The notes beneath the pieces were generated by a model, which worked only from the letters and a program-made list of their open reading frames with translations, ran no database searches and was not told where the DNA came from. From DASPTR01 sp041481365 (GTDB lineage: Archaea > Thermoproteota > Bathyarchaeia > Bathyarchaeales > Bathycorpusculaceae): 28,064 nt of DNA. Position 1 is the first letter of the stretch; each line of letters begins with the position of its first letter. This document shows, piece by piece, positions 22,058-28,064 of the stretch. Location of the stretch: NCBI GenBank assembly GCA_041481365.1, contig JBGPBS010000014.1, positions 1 to 28,064 of the forward strand, in the 5' to 3' direction. The position numbers and the translations under genes were made by a program.

Positions 22058-23683
22058 CTATCTTTGTTTGCGTGCCCGTGCGGCTTTTTGTGCGGCGTTT
22101 AGCGGAATGTTGATTATTCTTGAGACGACTCCCAGGCCTGAGAACATGTTTCTGAGGGCATCGATGTCGGATTGGCTTATAGCACCTATTAGGGGTGCTC
22201 CTAAAACGTAGATGATTAGGAAGACGGTAAGGCCGAAAACAAGTTGTGCCCAAGCGGCCGTCTGCAATAGTCTCGTGGCTGTGAAAGATGCGATGGCGGC
22301 AAGGGCTGATGCTAAGAGAATCTTTGCTGATGAGTGGAATTCAGCTTTGGCTTCGTAGTGTTTCCAGACCCAGTGGAGACCCCATATCATGCTTGGGATT
22401 CCAGACACGAGAGTTCCGATTATGACACCTAGTACTTTGAAGGGGGGGATCAGTAGAACCGCTAGTGGCAGACCGATCGACACGTTTAGGATGGCTTGTT
22501 TCATCGGCACTTTTGTTTCGCCGAGGCCGGTCAGGAAGCTGCCTAGGCTGAGATTGCCGACGACTGCGAACAAGTTAGTGATAACGTAGAGGGTTAGGAA
22601 GAACGGTGCGGAGGCGTATTGTTCGCCGAACAGAGTATTCACTATTGGGGTTGACAGGGCCATCACGACCATTGTTGCTGGCATGAGGAGTATGGCGGTG
22701 TATTTTACGGAAGATGCGAAGACTGTTTTGAGGAGTTCATGCTCGTTCTTTGAGTTGAGCTTTGCAAACGCGGGAAACAGCACAGTTCCGATTGGGATGG
22801 TGAAGAAGGTTAGTAGTACGGAGAAGTTGACGGCGGCTCCATAGTTGCCTATCAGTGAGTTGCCTGTCTTTGTGTTGGGTAGATAGATGCCCATCATTAA
22901 AGCGTTGAACTGTGTTAGAATGCCGAGTAGGATGCTGGATATGCTCAGCGGTATACCGTATCTTAGCATGGGCTTCAGGGTTTTGGAAATGCTCCGTTCG
23001 GCTGTTCTGCACTTGGCTAGCGGCCTGTAAATGATGAGGTAGAGTGTTGCTATTCCGATTAGTCCCGCGGTGATGAAGCCTAGGGTGTAGCCGACGACGG
23101 CCCCGAGGATTCCGTATCCGAGAAGAACTAGGACGGGTCCAACTGCGGTTTTGACGATGGCTTGGCAGATTATCGTGAAGCTATTTAGCTTCATTCTTTC
23201 GTAACCGATGAAGCTCGATTGAGCGGCTGTTAGTAGTGAACCTGAGAGTATCGCGATGGACATGATTGACATATACGGGTAGATCTCGGGTCTGTTGAGG
23301 ACCGATGCGAAGAATCCTGCTAGCAGAAAGCTCAAGAGGGACAGGGTCACGCCAGTGGCGACTTCAAAGGTTATACCAGCAACGACGATGTCGCAGGTCT
23401 CTGCGTCTTTGCCTTCAGCTCGAAGGCTGGCCACATGTTTTGTAACGGCACTGTTGACTCCCCAGTCTCGGAACAGGTTTATCATGACGCTGGGAGCCAT
23501 AGCCAACGTGTATAAGCCATAATTGTCAATCCCCAACAGCCTCGTCAAGATTACGGTTCCGACAGCCATGATTATCGATGACGTGGCTACGCCTATGAGT
23601 AACTGGAAGCTGCCAATAGCTGAGGTCTTACCGATCTCTTGCGCTTTTTCCAAGCCTTTCCACCCCGTCGCACTAATAAACAT
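22058..23683 (-). CDS. Oligosaccharide/polysaccharide flippase (MATE/Wzx-like)
   Basis: 541 residues from ATG 23683. A TTG at 23653 has GGGGTG seven nt before it and would give a 531-residue protein starting EKAQEIGKTS; that may be the real start, since the ATG lies in a TATA-like stretch. About 12-14 hydrophobic helices with the family start (ILTRLLGIDNYGLYTLA, FRDWGVNSAVTKHVA) and late signatures (LFPAFAKLNSKNEHELL, GLGETKVPMKQAILNVSIGLPL) fit the polysaccharide biosynthesis protein group. It would move lipid-linked glycans outward for surface-protein or capsule glycosylation, as expected beside archaeosortase. It follows the 70-residue membrane protein by 24 nt in the same operon. Confidence 0.92.
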   Translation of the reverse strand: MFISATGWKGLEKAQEIGKTSAIGSFQLLIGVATSSIIMAVGTVILTRLLGIDNYGLYTLAMAPSVMINLFRDWGVNSAVTKHVASLRAEGKDAETCDIVVAGITFEVATGVTLSLLSFLLAGFFASVLNRPEIYPYMSIMSIAILSGSLLTAAQSSFIGYERMKLNSFTIICQAIVKTAVGPVLVLLGYGILGAVVGYTLGFITAGLIGIATLYLIIYRPLAKCRTAERSISKTLKPMLRYGIPLSISSILLGILTQFNALMMGIYLPNTKTGNSLIGNYGAAVNFSVLLTFFTIPIGTVLFPAFAKLNSKNEHELLKTVFASSVKYTAILLMPATMVVMALSTPIVNTLFGEQYASAPFFLTLYVITNLFAVVGNLSLGSFLTGLGETKVPMKQAILNVSIGLPLAVLLIPPFKVLGVIIGTLVSGIPSMIWGLHWVWKHYEAKAEFHSSAKILLASALAAIASFTATRLLQTAAWAQLVFGLTVFLIIYVLGAPLIGAISQSDIDALRNMFSGLGVVSRIINIPLNAAQKAARARKQR

Positions 23684-23707
23684 TCGCGATTGGTCTTGCA
23701 GCGCGCG

Positions 23708-23920
23708 TTATGGGTTGATTATTATGCTGGCTATTCTTACTGCGACGGTTATCAGAAAGAGTGTCGACACGACTAGTGCGGTGTTTCTCAGTTTTTTCTT
23801 GTTGACTATCAGGTTTGTTTTTCCGTAGTATGGCGAGATGAGTCCTGAAGCTGTGAGTAGGAATATGGCTGTGATGCCTAGCCATAGGCTTATGTCCCAG
23901 AAACCTAATGGAAAATCCAT
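23708..23920 (-). CDS. 70-residue two-span membrane protein
   Basis: Starts with ATG after AGAGGAATAGCAAG, four nt beyond the stop of the upstream gene, so it is an operon member. Two helices (WLGITAIFLLTASGLI and NTALVVSTLFLITVAVRIASI) are joined by a short basic loop (YYGKTNLIVNKKK). No family is recognised. Position between the 276-residue membrane protein and the flippase suggests a helper of the archaeosortase or glycan export machinery; that is inference. Confidence 0.65.
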   Translation of the reverse strand: MDFPLGFWDISLWLGITAIFLLTASGLISPYYGKTNLIVNKKKLRNTALVVSTLFLITVAVRIASIIINP

Positions 23921-23924
23921 CTTG

Positions 23925-24755
23925 CTATTCCTCTATGATCTCGTATGTTGCTTCCATAATGCTGCCATCTTCAGAACTCTTGTTTCCAAATATCCTCACG
24001 GGCTTGCCTGTTGTCTTGGTTAGGGCCATGGCGATGGCGCTGCGGATTGGGCAACCGATAAGGGCAATTGATTGTGGGGAGTTTTCGGCTTCTTTGAATA
24101 TGTTTCCGTAGATTGGTTTGGTTATTCTTGCATGGATCTTTGTGTTTTTCTTCTTGGTGACGGAGGTTTGGTCGTCTCCTTTTCTTTCGGCCGGATCGTT
24201 TTGCATCTCGATCTCTAGGTTTTCGGAGATTTCGAGATCTTCAATGAAGAGTTTTGGGAGGTTCTGCTGCAGGTTTTTGAGGTCTGTTCTTATGAAGCTT
24301 GTGCCGAGAGATTTTTCCAGCTGGTTTAACAGTTGAACACCGGGCGGTGTGATTAGCAGGCCTTGTGCGGTTCGGCCTATGGATTGGTTTTCGTATAGTT
24401 GGGTTTGTTCTGGTGTTGGGAGACTTGCATGCTTGATTTTTGATATGTATACCTTGGTGGCTTCTGGGTTTGTGAAGTATTTTGGTGGCAAGTATGTTGC
24501 GTCTCCTTTGTAGCCGAGTTCTTGTATCATCTGGCTTAGCGTTGTAAGCGGAGTTGAGAGTGCTGCTTCCAAGAGGGTTTTTCTCGTGTATTCTTCAGGT
24601 CTGATGTAGAGGAGGACCGCTCCCCATAAGACTAGGCCGAGGCCTATGAACGCAAGTACGGAAGAATTGTAACCGATTGAGGCAGCCAGAGAGATCGCGC
24701 CCAGCAGAAGCATGGCCACGATTGTGGAGCTTACGAGTTTGATTCTCACGCGCAC
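23925..24755 (-). CDS. Membrane protein of unknown function in archaeosortase operon
   Basis: 276 residues, GTG start one nt after the archaeosortase stop codon and about eight nt after GAGAGG, so translation is coupled. Two helices (SSTIVAMLLLGAISLAA and SSVLAFIGLGLVLWGAVLLY) are followed by a cytoplasmic region. That region has a Pro/Thr-rich linker, the block GLLITPPGVQLLNQLEKSLG, an acidic patch (EDLEISENLEIEM) and a final alpha/beta stretch (SIALIGCPIRSAIAMALTKTTG, KPVRIFGN). I do not recognise the family. Tight linkage to archaeosortase and flippase suggests a regulator or accessory of surface-protein sorting. Confidence 0.75.
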   Translation of the reverse strand: MRVRIKLVSSTIVAMLLLGAISLAASIGYNSSVLAFIGLGLVLWGAVLLYIRPEEYTRKTLLEAALSTPLTTLSQMIQELGYKGDATYLPPKYFTNPEATKVYISKIKHASLPTPEQTQLYENQSIGRTAQGLLITPPGVQLLNQLEKSLGTSFIRTDLKNLQQNLPKLFIEDLEISENLEIEMQNDPAERKGDDQTSVTKKKNTKIHARITKPIYGNIFKEAENSPQSIALIGCPIRSAIAMALTKTTGKPVRIFGNKSSEDGSIMEATYEIIEE

Positions 24756-24756
24756 T

Positions 24757-26907
24757 CTATGTTCCTCTCTTCCACTTCAAGCGTGAGGTTATCATCTGCT
24801 TCGACATACTTAGTCGTTTGTGTCCTCCGCTCTTCTTGATGGTCAATTTGGTTTTCCAGATGCGGGTCGGTTCGTCTTGGACGTTGGCTATTGCGCTGGC
24901 TATTATGCCCGTTTTCTCTGTTTCTGAGAGTTTCTGTACTAGGTCTTTCTCCTCTATTTGGATTCCTGTTCTGCCCTTGTATGTGTCAGCGATTGCTCCT
25001 AGTGTTGGTTTTGTGGTTTTTCCTGTTTGTGTTATTGTGTCGATGATCTGCTTGTTTTGCGATGAAAGTTTCGGGTAAGCTACAGCGTTCGCTCGTCTTT
25101 GTTTTATCGTTTCGAAAGTGTAGAAAATGATGATTGCACCTAAGAGGGCAATTGTGATTTCAGCCAGAGTGATGCCATTTCTGGATAATGTTATCGCGAC
25201 TGCCGTCCACATCTTTATTGGCTGCCAATAATTCACTATTGCAGTTGCGAAAGGCAATAATTCGTTTTCCAAGCTCGGTATGTCTTGCGGTGCGTTGGCA
25301 TAAGCTATTACGCTAATTTCTACGTATTTTTGCTGTGATGTGCCGTTTGTGGTGAAGATCGCGTTTTCATACCAGTATAGAACGATCTCGATTTGGTTGT
25401 CGCTTTTGTCTTTGAAAGCGAAGTATCTTGCGATTATTGAGGGGTTTTGCAGAATTTCCACGTCTCTCAGATCCATCTGTTCCACTGTAGGCTGGTAGCC
25501 TAGAGCTTGTGGCCAAGTGACTAAACAGATCTCCCAGCGGTGCAAGGGTGTTATAGTTTGGGCGATTTCGAGTCCTATGAAGATTGTTTCTTTTTCAGGA
25601 TCCTGTGGCGTGTATGAGTAGACAAGTGAATAGTCTTGTCCTGAGAGTTGTTCGAAGTCGGTCTGGCGTTGGAAGTATTGAAGCGTGTAGTTAGGTATTC
25701 GGGGGAAGATTTGCGTGTTTCCCTGCTGGCCTCCAGCGGTTTCAACTAGGACTTGAGCTGGTCCTTGTGTCAATGCAAATACTGGAGCTTGGATAGACAC
25801 TAGAAGGCTCACAACCAAAGCTATCGCGATTATTTTTGCAGCGTCTATTTTTCTCGGTTTTGCCTGCGGATGTTTGACGAGTCTTCCGCATCTGAGACAG
25901 AAATCTTCCATTTGGTCGGAAGGATGAGGGTTGCAGCTTGGACAATCGTGTTGAGTCTGTTTCTTAGTGAATATTTGTGTTTTGAAGAGTTTCTCAGATA
26001 TTATCAACAGTACCAGCGTGCCCAAGAAAATTAGAATCCATCCGCTTAACAAGTGAAATATGTTGAGAGCTAATTGTTCGCCCCATTGGTAGGCGATCAG
26101 GAGGATTAGGGTTATTCTAAGAATGTTGAGGGAGTAGATGAGGGGGAAGCCTATAAGGAAGACTATGGCTTTCTTCCAGAGTTTGTCTCTGACAACGAAG
26201 GCTATGAAGGCTGCGAATACCAAGAAACCTATTAGGCTGTATATGCCTGAGCATGCGATGTCCACTGTGAATGGGGGCAGTGTGGTACCGTTTGCCTGGG
26301 TTATGGTTATGGCCGGTGTGCCTGATAGGCTGGAGAGGGTTGAGCGTATGCCCAAGAGGCTAACTATTCTGTTTGAAGCTTCTGAGCTTATTACTGACAG
26401 GGTTGAGCCTAGGTTATAGGTGATTTCTGAGGGTAGTGGGGCAAGAAAGACTAGAAAGGCTATGGGGAAGGCTGCTTGGCGAAGAGTCTGCGGATTAAAC
26501 AGGACCAGAGTCAGTCCTGCCGCAAAGATAGGAAGCGTCAGGACATGGTATTCTAGCGGAGTGAACGTGTAGGAGCCGTACCAGTAGAGTATTACGGCTG
26601 TTGCGCATAGCAGGATACCGCCTAACGCGCCGAAGTGTCTGGTGTTCTCAGGGTAGCTTTCTCCTTGAAGGGGAATTGCGGCTCTGAGCATTTTTCTTTT
26701 GCGGTAGATGAGGTAGGCGAAGATGAAAGGAATGGCGAGAATGTAGCTTGTCGCCTCGTTCTGCAGAGCGTCGTTGAAAACCAACATCAGGTCCTGGAAG
26801 AAGAGAGTCAGAGTTGCTGTGACAACTACTGCTGCTTTGAGAACAAACGCTAGGCTGGTCTGTGTGATCGAGGGGTGCCAATGTAGTTTGAACGTGATTC
26901 TCGGCAT
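24757..26907 (-). CDS. Archaeosortase fused to zinc ribbon, EpsI-like domain and cytoplasmic tail
   Basis: 716 residues. Residues 1-310 are a multi-span exosortase/archaeosortase with the expected catalytic set: Cys219 (VDIACSGIYS), Arg264 (NILRITLIL) and His285 (IFHLLSGW). Such enzymes cleave PEP-like C-terminal signals and transfer the protein to an anchor. A zinc ribbon follows (Cys322, 325, 337 and 340). Another helix (about 355-378) leads to an EpsI/DUF3485-like domain (about 380-565) with HRWEICL (His456, Glu459, Cys461), like the HxPExC motif of EpsI. After a last helix (about 579-597) comes a charged tail with a winged-helix look. ATG 26907 has AAGGTT upstream. It heads the minus-strand operon; likely substrates are the PEPGT protein at 20040-20573 and the decayed one at 21428-21954. 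Confidence 0.88.
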   Translation of the reverse strand: MPRITFKLHWHPSITQTSLAFVLKAAVVVTATLTLFFQDLMLVFNDALQNEATSYILAIPFIFAYLIYRKRKMLRAAIPLQGESYPENTRHFGALGGILLCATAVILYWYGSYTFTPLEYHVLTLPIFAAGLTLVLFNPQTLRQAAFPIAFLVFLAPLPSEITYNLGSTLSVISSEASNRIVSLLGIRSTLSSLSGTPAITITQANGTTLPPFTVDIACSGIYSLIGFLVFAAFIAFVVRDKLWKKAIVFLIGFPLIYSLNILRITLILLIAYQWGEQLALNIFHLLSGWILIFLGTLVLLIISEKLFKTQIFTKKQTQHDCPSCNPHPSDQMEDFCLRCGRLVKHPQAKPRKIDAAKIIAIALVVSLLVSIQAPVFALTQGPAQVLVETAGGQQGNTQIFPRIPNYTLQYFQRQTDFEQLSGQDYSLVYSYTPQDPEKETIFIGLEIAQTITPLHRWEICLVTWPQALGYQPTVEQMDLRDVEILQNPSIIARYFAFKDKSDNQIEIVLYWYENAIFTTNGTSQQKYVEISVIAYANAPQDIPSLENELLPFATAIVNYWQPIKMWTAVAITLSRNGITLAEITIALLGAIIIFYTFETIKQRRANAVAYPKLSSQNKQIIDTITQTGKTTKPTLGAIADTYKGRTGIQIEEKDLVQKLSETEKTGIIASAIANVQDEPTRIWKTKLTIKKSGGHKRLSMSKQMITSRLKWKRGT

Positions 26908-27102
26908 GTTCTGTAACCTTATCTGGTTTTCATACGTGAATTTTCGCTCTTAAGAAGTATTTCCAAACAAGAATATTTGTGCCGCCGAGAGTGTCTTTTT
27001 TTGGTTTGAAGACTGCTATTGGACAGGTAGAAGCTTGTTCCTGAAGCCTTAACAACTAGTATATCGATTCATTATCAGTTGGAGGAGGAGAGGGTATTCG
27101 CG
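26908..27102. promoter_or_regulatory. Divergent promoter region of the archaeosortase operon and dockerin protein
   Basis: 195 bases separate the two starts. On the plus strand AGTATATCG (27058-27066) is a TATA-like box and a purine run of GGAGG type (27081-27094) precedes ATG 27103. On the minus strand only weak AT-rich words are seen (for example TACTTCTTAAGAG). Shared control of sortase and surface enzyme is possible. Confidence 0.4.
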
Positions 27103-28064
27103 ATGATGAATGGAGTTTCCTTGTTTCTTATTCAGTTATGTATCTTTGCGTTGATAGTGCCTGGAATTCCTTCCGTTTGTTCAGTTGTCCATGCTTCTTC
27201 AGTGGGCGCATCACGGGTAGAAACCACAACTCTTAGGCTGCTGCGAACCGATGTTAACGGCGATGGAGTAGTCAACTCCGGAGACATTGTCATTGTTGCC
27301 GCTGCGTTTGGCTCGTGCCCGGGATGGCCACAATGGGATTCGAGGGCGGACGTTGATGAGAATGGTATGGCAGACGGTAAAGACTTGGCGCTGGTGGCGA
27401 GGGATTTCGGGAAGGCATGGCGCGTTTACGGGTTTGATGAACCTTTCAGTTGGAATGTGGCTGGAGGAGTATGGAACGCAGCTAATGGTTCACTTGATTG
27501 TTCCAGTGATTCTGAAGGCTTGGCTTTTACTGAAGACTTCCTTTGGCAAAACTGCGTTCTGAACGCGAGTTTAAAGATCGCACTTGACAGCCAGAGAGCT
27601 GAGGTCGCTCTTTGCGTTCGCCTTCGTGACTCGGGCAATTTTTACTGGGCAGGAATCGGTTGTTGGGGTCACAAAGTTTCAATTTCAAGGATGGTCAATC
27701 ACGTTGCCGAGGAATTGGCTTTTGCCGGCGACAGAGGAGATGTTGCTAATGATGTTTGGTACAATATTTCGATCAAGACCTTTAGTGACTCAATTTTTCT
27801 GTATTTGAATGGCTTGCTCGAGCTGTCCGTGAATGACACTACCTTTTCAGATGGCGCCATAGGCGTCAGAACATGGAATTCGCATGTGATTGTCGACAAC
27901 GTGACTGTCGTCGGCGTAGGTAAGCCTTTTGAGCACGACGTTCTGTATGCAGACGGCACTAAACTACGAGCTCCTTCCGGGGAGGAAGTCACCCTAGTGG
28001 GGACGCAAATTGATTACAACGTGCTGAACAGGGACATCTGGTTCGGTATAGATGATGTTCAGAA
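27103..28064 (+). CDS. Secreted dockerin/LamG-like protein entering a glycosidase-like domain (partial)
   Basis: Open from ATG 27103 to the right edge (320 residues seen, C-terminus missing). It has a signal peptide (LFLIQLCIFALIVPGI, residues 7-22, cleavage near HASS about 30-33). Two dockerin-type Ca2+ loops follow: DVNGDGVVNSGD (50-61) and DVDENGMADGKD (83-94), each followed by a helix with LVARDFG or similar. Residues about 109-270 are a LamG/DUF1080-like beta-sandwich (FDEPFSWNVAGGVWN, DVWYNISIKTFSDSIFLYL). From about 282 the sequence (YADGTKLRAPSGEEVTLVG, NRDIWFGIDDVQ) resembles the start of GH5-type cellulase domains, which often begin with a G-x-N-x-D-like strand; this is inference. 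It would act outside the cell on polysaccharide. Confidence 0.8.
   Translation, partial: MMNGVSLFLIQLCIFALIVPGIPSVCSVVHASSVGASRVETTTLRLLRTDVNGDGVVNSGDIVIVAAAFGSCPGWPQWDSRADVDENGMADGKDLALVARDFGKAWRVYGFDEPFSWNVAGGVWNAANGSLDCSSDSEGLAFTEDFLWQNCVLNASLKIALDSQRAEVALCVRLRDSGNFYWAGIGCWGHKVSISRMVNHVAEELAFAGDRGDVANDVWYNISIKTFSDSIFLYLNGLLELSVNDTTFSDGAIGVRTWNSHVIVDNVTVVGVGKPFEHDVLYADGTKLRAPSGEEVTLVGTQIDYNVLNRDIWFGIDDVQ

Overview
The window looks like a piece of an archaeal chromosome, probably of the Bathyarchaeia/Thermoproteota type. The archaeal assignment rests on gene content: an archaeal-type AlaRS, TiaS, Tsr3, a stand-alone Lrp/AsnC ligand-binding domain, an NSUN methyltransferase beside a Nip7-like PUA protein, and an archaeosortase. 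Expression signals agree: TATA-like boxes lie about 25-35 nt before starts, and GGTGA/GAGG Shine-Dalgarno sites are common. The lineage is inference from recognisable protein styles, not from a marker tree.

Left part (1-5.6 kb): a decayed VPS62-like gene at the edge, a PUA/ASCH-like small protein, a large P2-type cation ATPase, then a two-gene RNA-modification operon (NSUN m5C methyltransferase and Nip7/PUA protein, joined by an ATGA overlap). Middle (5.7-14.2 kb): mostly housekeeping genes. These are tsr3 and the fused NAD(P)HX repair enzyme Nnr on the minus strand, a RAM-domain protein, TiaS, a small membrane protein whose best start looks non-AUG, AlaRS, and a GalE-like sugar-nucleotide epimerase.

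Right part (14.2-28 kb): an accessory, cell-surface region. It holds small proteins of unknown role, a secreted protein, and a tandemly duplicated two-gene module. Each module copy has a divergently oriented 65-residue membrane protein and a secreted Pro-hinged beta-rich protein, possibly TasA/camelysin-like; one membrane copy carries an in-frame TAG. Two exported or anchored proteins follow, one with a caspase-like His/Cys arrangement. Next comes a long minus-strand archaeosortase locus. It contains a substrate with a PEPGT-type C-terminal sorting signal, a DUF1616 membrane protein, a truncated and frameshifted second substrate, an oligosaccharide flippase, two unrecognised membrane proteins, and a 716-residue protein fusing archaeosortase, zinc ribbon, EpsI-like domain and a cytoplasmic tail. 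Divergent from it, running off the right edge, is a secreted dockerin-repeat/LamG-like protein that appears to enter a glycosidase-like domain.

Read together, the right half looks like a surface-protein export, sorting and glycan-handling island. It shows gene duplication and decay, and is sprinkled with a rare palindrome (core TAGCGCGCGCTA). No tRNA, rRNA, CRISPR array or insertion sequence was recognised.
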